Shown here: piece after piece, positions 8,641-17,182 of the stretch
How positions within the stretch are numbered: position 1 is the stretch's first letter
Layout of the letters: every line of letters begins with the position of its first letter
Origin: Pseudomonas sp. M47T1
GTDB lineage: Bacteria > Pseudomonadota > Gammaproteobacteria > Pseudomonadales > Pseudomonadaceae
Assembly: GCF_000263855.1 (NCBI RefSeq)
Contig: NZ_AJWX01000027.1
Span: forward strand, 1 to 64,000
Direction of reading: 5' to 3'
Length of the DNA stretch: 64,000 nt
Position numbers and translations under genes: made by a program
Notes under the pieces: model-generated
The model's input: the letters and a program-made list of their open reading frames with translations, nothing else
Databases searched by the model: none
What the model was told of the DNA's origin: nothing

Positions 8641-9981
8641 ATGCGTCCGTCGAACCCTGCGTTTTGTGTACTGATAACTCTCGCCACCGCCATACCACTT
8701 GTTGCGGTCGCTACTCCGGAAGGAAACAGCATGGAGACGACACCGGCCCAGTCTTCCATTACTCCCCCGACTTGTGAGGCGTATGCCGATTACGTGACCA
8801 GGGCGGAAGCGGTGCTTCGGGAGACAGCACCGTGCGAGACCGTATCGCCCGAGTTGGGCGGGATACGTGCCGCACTTGCTGAGCATGGTTTCGGGATCTA
8901 CGGATCATACGGCCCCAATTTTCGTTATGACGTGCTGGGCCATAACCAGCGGCCGCAGCTCTACAACGGGCAGGATCCGACGTGGCGTCAATCCGAAAGC
9001 ATCGGTCTGACCTACGACCTGACCCGAGTAGGTTTTGGTGGAAAAGCTCAGCTCACCATGGCGCTAGCCTCCGAGCAGGGTAGCTATAAGTCAAGCAACC
9101 CGAACTTCCTGACCATGTCGATTTTTGCGATCAATCAGCATTTTCTGGATGATCGGGTAGAAGTTCAGTACGGCTATTTCCCGCTCATTCGCCAGTTCTA
9201 CGGTATGGTCCTGGGGGGCAACTCATCTGCCGCAGCGCTAGGTCCGATAAGCGTCATCCCGGTTCAAGTCGGGCTCTCGCTTTTCAGTCCCAGCCCAGCG
9301 ATGACACTCCAGATCAAGGATGAAAGCAAACGCTGGTACAACAGATTGGGTGTTGCACGCAGCGCTAGCCCTAACCGTTTCCAATATGACCTAGACGAAA
9401 ACCCAACCGGGTTCAAAATCAAAGTCGATGGGTCAAATCCTTTGGTAGTAGATGAGTTTGGCTACCAGGTTGACTCGTCGGCCAACCAGCATTCGAAATG
9501 GTTTAGAGTCGGGCTCATCTATAACACCAGTCATTACGCAGACTACCGCAAAGGCGGTATGACCAATGACAACTATGGGGGCTACGTTGCGGCGACTTAT
9601 CAACTGACCCAGCCTGATGGACAAAGCCCGCGCGGTTTATATGGTGACGTGAAGGTCAACTATGCGCCGGAAGACCGTAATCTCTACGGTAAGGATTTCC
9701 AAGTTACGGCGTTCTACCTGGGCCCGTTCGATAGCCGCCCACGGGATATGGCTTCGCTTGGCTTTACGAAGAGCTATTTCAGCAAGTACGCACACAATAC
9801 GGTGGAGCAATTCGGGACCGATGCAGAACGGTCATCGACAGCCCTGTCTCTCTCTTACGCCGCTCGCGTCACTCAAGGCGTTTACTGGGTAAACGGGCTG
9901 ACCTACCAAGAGGGGCCGTCATTTGCTCCTGCTGCAGATGATGCGCTGCTGTTCCAGACCGGCCTCAACTTCGCCTTCTAA
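8641..9981 (+). CDS. OprB-family carbohydrate-type outer-membrane porin
   Basis: A 446-residue protein with an N-terminal signal peptide (hydrophobic core LITLATAIPLVAVA). Its body alternates in the manner of a beta-barrel, with an OprB-like pattern such as GFGIYGSYGPNFRYDVLGHNQ, WRQSESIGLTYDLTR and QYGYFPLIRQFYGMVLGGN, and it ends in a C-terminal Phe (GLNFAF) as outer-membrane porins do. OprB-type porins conduct sugars and small solutes. Next to a beta-glucosidase and two MFS transporters it most likely admits a glycosylated substrate. It is not of the OprD type that usually accompanies vanillate uptake. The start is supported by its position ahead of the signal peptide, though the AGAGG site is weak. 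Confidence 0.8.
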   Translation: MRPSNPAFCVLITLATAIPLVAVATPEGNSMETTPAQSSITPPTCEAYADYVTRAEAVLRETAPCETVSPELGGIRAALAEHGFGIYGSYGPNFRYDVLGHNQRPQLYNGQDPTWRQSESIGLTYDLTRVGFGGKAQLTMALASEQGSYKSSNPNFLTMSIFAINQHFLDDRVEVQYGYFPLIRQFYGMVLGGNSSAAALGPISVIPVQVGLSLFSPSPAMTLQIKDESKRWYNRLGVARSASPNRFQYDLDENPTGFKIKVDGSNPLVVDEFGYQVDSSANQHSKWFRVGLIYNTSHYADYRKGGMTNDNYGGYVAATYQLTQPDGQSPRGLYGDVKVNYAPEDRNLYGKDFQVTAFYLGPFDSRPRDMASLGFTKSYFSKYAHNTVEQFGTDAERSSTALSLSYAARVTQGVYWVNGLTYQEGPSFAPAADDALLFQTGLNFAF

Positions 9982-9985
9982 ATTC

Positions 9986-10021
9986 GGCACCTGCCGGCTG
10001 ACGTTATGCCGGCGGGGTGCC
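9986..10021 (+). terminator. Strong hairpin after the porin gene
   Basis: GGCACC and GCCGGC on the left pair with GCCGGC and GGTGCC on the right, giving a long GC-rich stem just after the porin stop codon. No T-run follows, so it may be an RNA-stabilising 3' structure or a partial terminator before the next MFS gene. Confidence 0.5.
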
Positions 10022-10040
10022 CTCAAGGTTTGGGGACTAA

Positions 10041-11264
10041 ATGAACAACCGGTTGATAGCAATGCTGGCGGCGCTCGGGATGATCGGCTCGCTTGGAATC
10101 GATACGTATCTTCCTGCTTTTGATGCACTCGCGACACACTTCAACGTCCGGGCATTAGTGCTCCAGCAAAGCCTTAGTGGCTACCTGATGGGCATGGCGG
10201 TAATGATGCTTTTCTACGGCACTCTGTCCGACTGTTTCGGTAGGCGCGCAGTTGTGCTTTGGGCAGTTGCCATTTTCACCGTCGGGAGTTTTGGCGCAGC
10301 CAGCAGCCAAGATATCACTCAGTTATTAGCTTGGCGCGCTATTCAAGGATTAGCCGCTGGTGCCGGGTCGGTCATAGGTAGGGCCATCATCCAGGACCGG
10401 TGTCATGGCGCCGATGCAATGCGGTCCATGTCGCAAGTCATCATGGCGTTTGCGTTGGCACCTGCCATTGCCCCACTGATCGGCGGATGGATGCTGGAGG
10501 TAGGTGGCTGGCAGCTTATCTTCGTTTTTTTGGGTGTGTTTGGTGCGGTACTTTGGCTATGTTGTTGGCGAGGACTAGAGGAAACACTACCTGTCCACAA
10601 ACGCCAACCATTTTCTTTACGTCCTTTGTTACGCGTATACCTACAGGTTATGTCTGACAGAGGATTTGTATTTCTAACGGTGGCTGGTGGATTTGGGTTC
10701 GCGGTGTTCTCACTCTACATCGGTGCTGCGGCATCTTTTGTCATCAAAATATTAGGGCGAGATACCAGCGGATTTGGATGGCTATTCGTGCCTTTGGTGG
10801 CCGGAATGGTGAGTGGGTCATGGGTTGGTGGGCGCCTTGCCAATAAGGTCCACAGCCCAAAGGTCATTCTTGCGGGGTACGTTATCCTCCTATTAGGGAC
10901 GACCGTCGCCACCATATATGCAAGCTTGGCTGAGATCCGCCTGCCTTGGGCAGTCATACCGCTGGGCGTGTCAACTTTTGGCTTGGCCTTGATTAACCCG
11001 GGTCTTGCGTTGGCTGCTATGCAGATCTTCCCTAATAGTTGCGGACTCGCTTCCTCCTTGAACGGGTTTATCAACACATTGTTCTTCGCCGGATTTGCAG
11101 GCGGTATTGCTCCTCTGGTCGCATCCAATCCTCAGTGGTTGGGGCTGGCGACGATCATTTCCGTGGTGTTGAGTATGCTTTGCTGGAGGCTCAGCTACTT
11201 CGTAGCAAAGCTACCCCCACATGCTGGGAAAATTAACTCCAGCTCAGAAAAAATTTATCGATGA
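10041..11264 (+). CDS. MFS transporter, Bcr/CflA-type multidrug efflux
   Basis: A 407-residue major facilitator of the drug:H+ antiporter-1 class. Visible family motifs are SLGIDTYLPAFDALATHF at the N-terminus, GTLSDCFGRRAVVL (motif A) and APAIAPLIGGWMLE (motif C, diagnostic of export). It probably expels a toxic substrate or intermediate of the adjacent phenolic pathway. GGGGA before the ATG is the ribosome site. It follows the porin by 59 bases on the same strand and closes the accessory catabolic operon before the vanillate genes. Confidence 0.82.
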   Translation: MNNRLIAMLAALGMIGSLGIDTYLPAFDALATHFNVRALVLQQSLSGYLMGMAVMMLFYGTLSDCFGRRAVVLWAVAIFTVGSFGAASSQDITQLLAWRAIQGLAAGAGSVIGRAIIQDRCHGADAMRSMSQVIMAFALAPAIAPLIGGWMLEVGGWQLIFVFLGVFGAVLWLCCWRGLEETLPVHKRQPFSLRPLLRVYLQVMSDRGFVFLTVAGGFGFAVFSLYIGAAASFVIKILGRDTSGFGWLFVPLVAGMVSGSWVGGRLANKVHSPKVILAGYVILLLGTTVATIYASLAEIRLPWAVIPLGVSTFGLALINPGLALAAMQIFPNSCGLASSLNGFINTLFFAGFAGGIAPLVASNPQWLGLATIISVVLSMLCWRLSYFVAKLPPHAGKINSSSEKIYR

Positions 11265-11591
11265 TTGTACTGGTACCCCTTCCCCAAGCCAGGGGGGTTA
11301 ATGGTGCTTACGGTTTGGCATCAGCCTAGAACACTGGGTCCTGCGAAGCTATACGCATCTGCCAGGACCGTTCCTACGTGTCGAAAGGAGTCGTAGCTGT
11401 CATCCGGAATGTGCAGCCAGTGAGTCGTTTGGACCGGAGATAGGCGGTCTTTCCGTGAGCGTCGGAATCGGCATAAGCCTCGCTTAATCCTCCTCCTGCG
11501 TCTTCGTCGTTACTGAATGCAGTTAGTGGACGGGAAAAAAACAAGTTTTTTGCGTCTGGGTAGGTCACGAGAAAGATATGCATATGCTTTG
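11265..11591. other. Intergenic stretch before the vanA promoter
   Basis: A stretch of over 300 bases without a convincing gene. A short GC-rich inverted repeat (ACCCC/GGGGGT) just after the efflux gene could be a weak terminator. A 75-codon minus-strand frame is present but shows no family likeness and no good ribosome site. Nothing else was recognised. Confidence 0.5.
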
Positions 11592-11663
11592 GTGGATCCA
11601 TTGATATTTTAAATACGCAGAAATCTTGACTTTTCGTTAATTAAATCAGTTTAATGGATCCAC
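11592..11663 (+). promoter_or_regulatory. vanA promoter flanked by two VanR-type operators
   Basis: GTGGATCCATT on the left and AATGGATCCAC on the right form a perfect 11-base inverted repeat 50 bases apart; each contains the palindrome TGGATCCA. This core matches the VanR operator core ATTGGATCCAAT known from Caulobacter. Between them lies TTGACT and, 18 bases on, TTTAAT as -35 and -10. The right operator overlaps the -10 box and probable start, as expected for repression relieved by vanillate. CGGAGG then precedes vanA. Confidence 0.75.
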
Positions 11664-11685
11664 AAAAACAATCTTCGGAGGTCTT

Positions 11686-12744
11686 ATGTATCCCAAGAAC
11701 ACCTGGTATGTCGCTTGTACTCCCGACGAGATCGCTGAGAAGCCCCTCGGGCGGCAGATCTGCGGGGAGAAAATAGTCTTCTACCGTGGTCCGCATGGCC
11801 GAGTTGCCGCAGTTGAGGATTTTTGCCCGCATCGCGGCGCCCCCCTTTCGCTTGGGTATGTCGAGAGCGGCAACCTAGTCTGCGGCTACCACGGCTTGGT
11901 GATGGGCTGTGATGGCAAGACCGTCGAAATGCCGGGCCAGCGGGTACGCGGCTTTCCATGCAACAAGACTTACGCTGTTGAAGAACGCTATGGTTTTATC
12001 TGGGTTTGGCCCGGAGAGCAGAAGATCGCTGATCCTGAGCTGATCCATCATCTGGAGTGGGCTGTCAGCGATGAATGGGCGTATGGCGGCGGCCTTTTCC
12101 ATATTGGCTGTGACTACCGTCTGATGATCGATAACCTTATGGACCTCACCCACGAAACCTACGTGCACGCCACGAGCATTGGCCAGAAAGAAATTGACGA
12201 AGCGGCGCCGATTACCAGGGTCCAGGATGACGAGGTAATCACTGCGCGGCACATGGAAAACATCATGGCACCGCCGTTCTGGCGCATGGCCCTGCGAGGT
12301 AACAACCTGGCTGACGACGTACCGGTGGACCGTTGGCAGATCTGCCGCTTTAGCCCGCCCAGTCATGTCTTGATCGAAGTGGGAGTTGCTCACGCCGGCA
12401 AGGGTGGTTACAACGCAGCGCCGCAATACAAGGCAGCGAGCATCGTTGTCGATTTTATTACTCCAGAAACCGACACCTCGATCTGGTACTTCTGGGGCAT
12501 GGCACGCAACTTCAATCCGCATGACGAAACGCTGACCGCGAGCATTCGGGAGGGCCAAGGAAAGATCTTCAGTGAAGACCTCACCATGCTCGAACAACAG
12601 CAGAAAAACCTGCTGGCAAACCCTGAGCGCAACTTGCTTAAGCTCAATATCGATGCCGGTGGCGTGCAATCCAGGCGAGTGCTGGAACGAATCATTGCCC
12701 GAGAGCGAACCCCTGCGGTCGAGCTGATCACCTCGGCCAAATAA
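11686..12744 (+). CDS. vanA: Vanillate O-demethylase, oxygenase subunit
   Basis: A 352-residue Rieske non-haem iron oxygenase that closely matches remembered Pseudomonas VanA from its opening (MYPKNTWYVACTPDEIAEKP). The Rieske ligands are CPHRGAPLS and CGYHGLVMG, and the mononuclear iron site lies in NLMDLTHETYVHA. It converts vanillate to protocatechuate plus formaldehyde using electrons from VanB. CGGAGG eight bases upstream fixes the start. It begins the vanAB unit, placed next to a putative phenolic-glucoside cluster whose end product could be a methoxylated benzoate. Confidence 0.96.
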   Translation: MYPKNTWYVACTPDEIAEKPLGRQICGEKIVFYRGPHGRVAAVEDFCPHRGAPLSLGYVESGNLVCGYHGLVMGCDGKTVEMPGQRVRGFPCNKTYAVEERYGFIWVWPGEQKIADPELIHHLEWAVSDEWAYGGGLFHIGCDYRLMIDNLMDLTHETYVHATSIGQKEIDEAAPITRVQDDEVITARHMENIMAPPFWRMALRGNNLADDVPVDRWQICRFSPPSHVLIEVGVAHAGKGGYNAAPQYKAASIVVDFITPETDTSIWYFWGMARNFNPHDETLTASIREGQGKIFSEDLTMLEQQQKNLLANPERNLLKLNIDAGGVQSRRVLERIIARERTPAVELITSAK

Positions 12745-12822
12745 AGACGATGAGCAGCTATGCCGGTCCGTTCCCATTCCTATTTTTCGCGGCCACTAGG
12801 TGGCTGGTCATGAAGGTGCGAC

Positions 12823-13773
12823 ATGATTGAGGTCGTCGTGACATCCCGCAACAACGAAGCGTCGGATATTTCCAGCTTCGAACTGGCGTGCGCCCATGGT
12901 GGAGACCTACCGGCCTTCAGTGCCGGTGCCCACATCGACGTGCACTTGCCCGGCGGCTTGATCCGTCAGTACTCGCTGTGTAATCACCCACAAGAGCGCC
13001 ATCGGTACCAGATTGGCGTACTTAAGGACCCGGCTTCGCGTGGCGGTTCTCAGTGCATGCATGAAGAGATTAACATCGGCGATCGACTGCTTATCAGCGA
13101 GCCGCGCAACCTGTTTCCTCTGGTAGAGGAGGCCCGGCAAAGCCTGTTGTTCGCCGGCGGTATCGGTATCACCCCGATTCTCTGCATGGCTGAGCAACTG
13201 TTCCACAGCGGTGCCGATTTCGAACTGCACTACTGCGCGCGCGCCGCCGATCGAGCAGCTTTTGTTGAGCGACTCAAGGGAGGACTCTTTGCCGATCGCG
13301 TGCACCTACATTTTGATGAGGACGTCGATTCACGCCTAGATACCGCCAAAGTTCTCGCCGATCCTGCACCGGACCTCCACATGTATGTCTGTGGTCCTTC
13401 AGGTTTCATGCAGCATGTGCTCGACACTGCCAGGATCCAGGGTTGGAGTGACGCGCAGTTACACCGTGAGTATTTTGCTGCAGCGCAGCTGGACACGAGT
13501 ACCGACGGCGCGTTCAAGGTGAAGCTCGGCAGCAGCGGTCAGGTGTTCGATATCCCGGCAGACAAGACGGTTGTCCAAGTGCTGGAAAGCTACGGCGTCG
13601 ATATCGCAATTTCCTGTGAGCAGGGAGTTTGTGGGACCTGCCTGACCCGTGTGCTGGAAGGGGTCCCTGAACACCGTGACCTGTTTCTCACCGAGGAGGA
13701 GCAAGCGGCCAATGACCAGTTCACCCCCTGCTGTTCGAGATCCAGATCGGCGTTATTGGTGCTGGACCTGTGA
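12823..13773 (+). CDS. vanB: Vanillate O-demethylase, reductase subunit
   Basis: A 316-residue reductase of the phthalate dioxygenase reductase type. In order it has an FMN-binding domain (RQYSLCN), an NAD-binding domain (LLFAGGIGITPILCMAEQL, MYVCGPSGFM) and a C-terminal plant-type [2Fe-2S] domain with CEQGVCGTCLTRVLEG and a distal CC. It passes electrons from NADH to VanA. It is 78 bases after vanA on the same strand and ends ten bases from the convergent vanR gene; no terminator is visible between them. Confidence 0.95.
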   Translation: MIEVVVTSRNNEASDISSFELACAHGGDLPAFSAGAHIDVHLPGGLIRQYSLCNHPQERHRYQIGVLKDPASRGGSQCMHEEINIGDRLLISEPRNLFPLVEEARQSLLFAGGIGITPILCMAEQLFHSGADFELHYCARAADRAAFVERLKGGLFADRVHLHFDEDVDSRLDTAKVLADPAPDLHMYVCGPSGFMQHVLDTARIQGWSDAQLHREYFAAAQLDTSTDGAFKVKLGSSGQVFDIPADKTVVQVLESYGVDIAISCEQGVCGTCLTRVLEGVPEHRDLFLTEEEQAANDQFTPCCSRSRSALLVLDL

Positions 13774-13782
13774 ACCAAGCAA

Positions 13783-14496
13783 TCATTTCCCCCTCGTGAT
13801 CACTTTCATCCGCTCACTATTGCCAATTGCACCAAACACCTCGGCGTAACGCAGGGTAGCATTGGCATGTTCGCGCATGATGGCTTCGGCACGAGCGCCC
13901 TGGCGACTGACCAGCGCATCGAACACGGAGTGGTGCTGCATGTGGGCAAAATTGAAGCGCCGGTATTCGCTTGCCATGTCTTCGCGATCGAACGCAAGCG
14001 CTGACACTGACGCGAAGGGGCGATGGTCATTGCGCGCCAAGGCTTCTGCGATAGCCGGATTGGCGCTGCTTTCGACAATTATCTGGTGAAAGTACATGTT
14101 GAGGTCATGAAATGCCTCAAGGTCTTCTTCTGTCACGTAGCCTTTGTTAAACAGTACATCACCCTGTAGCAGGCACTCACTAAGTGCTGCCTGCGCTTGC
14201 TTGCTCAACCCACGCTCGGCACTCTGTCGTGCGGCCAGTCCCTCCAATACCCCACGTACTTCAACGGCACCGACAATATCATCCGCACTCACCGACCGTA
14301 CCTGAAAGCCTCGTCCGCCGTGGCGTACCAGCAATCCTTCCTGCTCGAGGGTCCGGAAAGCAATGCGCACCGGCATGCGCGAGACGCCAAAGCGATCCGC
14401 CGTCGGGATCTCCATCAGCCGCTCGCCTGCTGCTAGTTCGCCCGAGGCAATCATCTTGCGCAGTGCCACTAGCACCATTTGACCGGGTTTACTCAT
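13783..14496 (-). CDS. vanR: GntR-family (FadR subfamily) vanillate repressor
   Basis: A 237-residue regulator with an N-terminal winged-helix domain (LMEIPTADRFGVSRMPVRIAFRTLEQEGLLV) and a C-terminal FCD ligand-binding domain (FHDLNMYFHQIIVE, with the Asp/His metal-ligand pattern). VanR represses vanAB until vanillate binds. The two TGGATCCA operators at the vanA promoter fit this. The start is the ATG of MSKPGQM with GGAA upstream; the open frame continues 59 codons further but that part has no family likeness. It is convergent with vanB. Confidence 0.88.
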   Translation of the reverse strand: MSKPGQMVLVALRKMIASGELAAGERLMEIPTADRFGVSRMPVRIAFRTLEQEGLLVRHGGRGFQVRSVSADDIVGAVEVRGVLEGLAARQSAERGLSKQAQAALSECLLQGDVLFNKGYVTEEDLEAFHDLNMYFHQIIVESSANPAIAEALARNDHRPFASVSALAFDREDMASEYRRFNFAHMQHHSVFDALVSRQGARAEAIMREHANATLRYAEVFGAIGNSERMKVITRGK

Positions 14497-14764
14497 GCAG
14501 ACGGTTTCCAAGGAACGGGATTCGCCATAGTAAAGCAAGGAGGAGCAAGCTGCAGAGACCGTGATCCACGACTCATGATAAATCCTTAGCCGATCTTCTA
14601 TGGCCGTCGCGGAGGCATTGCACCTCGCACCAGACAAGAAACTTGAAGGGGAGAACAGGAGGCACTCTGTCAAAATTAGGACGGCTTTTCAGTCCCTCCA
14701 AAAGGCTGCGCTGGGAGCAGGTCAGCAGGTAGACTAGCGTTTTAAATGTCGGCTGGAGTTTCGC

Positions 14765-16222
14765 ATGGGCACGCAGGAAAACATGACGAGTGCCGGAAGA
14801 AATTCGCTACGGCTTTCCCGGTTGCGGCTGCGTGATTTCCGCTGCTTTGAAACGATCGATATCGACTTTCACCCGCAGCTGACAGTGCTGGTTGCGGCCA
14901 ATGGCACGGGTAAAACGTCCATTCTCGACGCCATCGCCATCGCCTTCGGTCCGTATGTAGGGGCGTTTGACGAGGCTGTGGGCAAGCATTTTGAGCCGAG
15001 TGATATTCGCCAGTTTCGTGCCAGGCAAACCGCTACAAACGAAATGGAATACGCCCCTCAGGGGGCTAGGCTCGAAGCCACGGGGTTTATTCCCGGCAGC
15101 CTGCTCGATCAACTGTCCGATGATCTGCTGCCCACCATTTGGAGCCGTCATCTCTCCAGCACAACCAAGACCAAAACCTCGGTCAAAGACGCCAAGGAAT
15201 TGGTGAACTATGGCAAGCGCATGCAAGAAGCGTCGCGCACGCCGGACACTGAAGTCGTTCTGCCACTCATCGCATACTACGGCACTGGGCGGCTGTGGCA
15301 GCAGAAAAAACTGACAGATGCGAAGAACATCCAACGCACCTCAAGGACCGTTGGTTATACCGACTGCCTCGATCCGGCCTCCAGCTATAAATCGTTCGTG
15401 CAGTGGTTTCGCTACTGGAGCCTGAATGCCAAGCAAGCCCAACTCAAAGCGCTTGAAGCTGGAGTCAGCATTGCCAATACTGAATTCGACGCCTACGTCC
15501 AGTCAGTGAGTCGCGCAGTGAACGCTTGCATCCAACCGGCAGGCTGGAGCGGCATCGAGTACTCCTTCACCCGCGACGCACTGGTTGCTCGCCATGAGCA
15601 ATTTGGCGAACTGCCAGTCGAGTGGCTCAGCGACGGTATTCGCAACATGATCGGCATGGTTGCCGATATCGCATTCCGCGCGACCAAACTCAACGGCCAC
15701 CTCAGTGCGCAGGCGGCGCAAGAGACACCAGGTCTACTGCTAATCGACGAAGTCGACATGCACCTGCATCCGGATTGGCAGCAAGTGGTGCTGCTCAACC
15801 TGGCCCAGGCGTTCCCGGCCATGCAGATTATCGTGACCACTCACAGCCCCCAAGTGTTGAGTACGGTTTCCTCGGAATGTGTTCGAATCCTGCGCACTGA
15901 AATCGATCCCGAGACCACCAGCCGAGTCACCACCGTCAGTGAGCCACAATGGCAGACCCGCGGTGTCGCCAGCTCCGACCTACTGGCTCGTATTATGGGT
16001 GTCGACCCGATACCCCATGTGCCTGAGGCCATCTGGGTTTCCGATTATCAGGCGCTGATCCAGCAAAATCTTCATGAGCAACCTGAGGGGCGCATATTGA
16101 GAGACAAGCTGGAGGCCCATTTCGGAGCGGAACATCCAGTCATTCGCGAGTCTGACCGACTGGTTCGTTTGCAGGGCATTAAGCAACGTCTGCCACGTGA
16201 CCTTGGCAATGGGGAGCGTTGA
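14765..16222 (+). CDS. ptuA: Septu defence system ATPase PtuA
   Basis: A 485-residue ABC/SMC-type ATPase of the AAA_21 kind. Walker A is AANGTGKTS (about residues 44-52), Walker B is LLLIDEVDMHLHPDW (about 324-338), and the H-loop follows in TTHSPQVLS. The coupled downstream HNH gene identifies the pair as Septu PtuAB, an anti-phage system in which the ATPase holds and controls the nuclease. No reverse transcriptase or retron RNA precedes it, so it is stand-alone rather than retron Ec78-like. CTGGAG before the ATG supports the start. It lies in the lower-G+C accessory block. Confidence 0.85.
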   Translation: MGTQENMTSAGRNSLRLSRLRLRDFRCFETIDIDFHPQLTVLVAANGTGKTSILDAIAIAFGPYVGAFDEAVGKHFEPSDIRQFRARQTATNEMEYAPQGARLEATGFIPGSLLDQLSDDLLPTIWSRHLSSTTKTKTSVKDAKELVNYGKRMQEASRTPDTEVVLPLIAYYGTGRLWQQKKLTDAKNIQRTSRTVGYTDCLDPASSYKSFVQWFRYWSLNAKQAQLKALEAGVSIANTEFDAYVQSVSRAVNACIQPAGWSGIEYSFTRDALVARHEQFGELPVEWLSDGIRNMIGMVADIAFRATKLNGHLSAQAAQETPGLLLIDEVDMHLHPDWQQVVLLNLAQAFPAMQIIVTTHSPQVLSTVSSECVRILRTEIDPETTSRVTTVSEPQWQTRGVASSDLLARIMGVDPIPHVPEAIWVSDYQALIQQNLHEQPEGRILRDKLEAHFGAEHPVIRESDRLVRLQGIKQRLPRDLGNGER

Positions 16223-16223
16223 G

Positions 16224-16868
16224 GTGCGTCATCTGGATCGGCAGGACGACCCGCCATTGGGCCTGAGGCGTTACCGGCACGGCCAGGACGCCTGGAGTGC
16301 CACTTGCCCGACACAAGAGGAACGACGGGCTATATGGCTGGCGCTGGACTTAATGCAAGGGTCTCGATGTGCTTACTGTGAGGGGCCTATTGGTGAGGGA
16401 AATCGACACATCGAACACTTCCGTCAGCGCCGAAGTTATCCTCAGGGTACGTTCGACTGGAGTAACCTGTTTGGTTCCTGTAACCGCGCCGGCACTTGCG
16501 GCACGGCCAAGGACCGATGCGGAACGTACCCACCAGGGACGCTGATCAAGCCTGATATCGAAGACCCCGACGCGTTTCTGGTGTTCACCCCCGGTGGCAC
16601 CGTGGAGCCACGGGCGGGCCTGAGCGTGGGCGACCATCTTCGTGCCAGCGAAACCATCCGCATTCTCGCCCTGGACGGTGCCCTGAATCAGATTCGTCGC
16701 GCTGAACTCTGTGGCTACATCCAGACCATGGAGTATTTTGTAGAGTACGCCGAGGCGTTTCCCGACGACGAGGGTTGGGTTGAGGAGCTGGAGCGGGAAG
16801 TGCGAGAAACCGCGCATTTGCCATACGCGACGGCAATAAGGCATGTGCTGACTCGCCAGAGCGAGTGA
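16224..16868 (+). CDS. ptuB: Septu defence system HNH endonuclease PtuB
   Basis: A protein of about 214 residues with a zinc-ribbon/HNH nuclease core: CAYCEGPIG (about residue 49 on), then HIEHFRQRR and FDWSNLFGSC. This matches the TIGR02646-type HNH family found next to PtuA ATPases. The GTG start, giving MRHLDRQDD, has GGGGAG at good spacing and matches the usual beginning of the family; in-frame ATGs 15 and 27 bases upstream would overlap ptuA. It is one base after the ptuA stop. The predicted role is degradation of invading DNA on phage infection. Confidence 0.85.
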   Translation: MRHLDRQDDPPLGLRRYRHGQDAWSATCPTQEERRAIWLALDLMQGSRCAYCEGPIGEGNRHIEHFRQRRSYPQGTFDWSNLFGSCNRAGTCGTAKDRCGTYPPGTLIKPDIEDPDAFLVFTPGGTVEPRAGLSVGDHLRASETIRILALDGALNQIRRAELCGYIQTMEYFVEYAEAFPDDEGWVEELEREVRETAHLPYATAIRHVLTRQSE

Positions 16869-17106
16869 AGATATGACCATGCGCCAGCAATTACTATCAG
16901 AGTCCGGTGGAAGCGCTCAAAGCGAGATCCGAAGTACATCTATAGGATCGACTTTGGTACGACGTAAAGACGGGAATCTCAAAGTCTCACGGATGGTATT
17001 CCAAAAGGTATTCCAATAAAAAAATTAACTGAAAATAACTCATTAAAATCAATACTTTATAAAGCCTGTTCAGATTACCCCGGCCCACCAAAAAAAGCGT
17101 CACGCA
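16869..17106. other. AT-rich, gene-poor boundary of the accessory block
   Basis: This stretch after ptuB becomes strongly AT-rich, contains GGTATTCC twice close together, and ends in CCCCGGCCCACCA followed by an A-run. The terminal string looks like the 3' end of a tRNA or tmRNA but no matching body precedes it. It may be a decayed attachment site of an integrated element; no integrase gene is present. Confidence 0.4.
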
Positions 17107-17135
17107 AAAGGCACCTCTAGCGGGCCTTTCTTGTT
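17107..17135 (+). terminator. Possible rho-independent terminator
   Basis: AAAGGC with CC pairs with GG and GCCTTT around a short loop containing TCTAGC, followed by CTTGTTT. It would separate the accessory block from the core-like genes to the right. Confidence 0.45.
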
Positions 17136-17182
17136 TCCGGGTGTTCATTTCTTCGCCCACCACCCTAGCCAGAGACCGCCCC

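Noticed and set aside
8641..9981. An OprD-type vanillate porin next to vanAB
   Set aside because: The motifs match OprB-type carbohydrate porins, and the gene reads with the glucosidase operon, not with vanAB.
11374..11601. A 75-codon minus-strand frame in the gap before vanA
   Set aside because: It overlaps the left VanR operator, lacks a good ribosome site and resembles no family.
14497..16868. A retron (Ec78-like) with PtuAB effectors
   Set aside because: No reverse transcriptase gene or msr-msd-like RNA was found between vanR and the ATPase gene.
17072..17092. A tRNA or tmRNA gene 3' end (ending GGCCCACCA)
   Set aside because: No acceptor-stem partner, anticodon arm or canonical T-loop precedes it; kept only as a possible attachment remnant.
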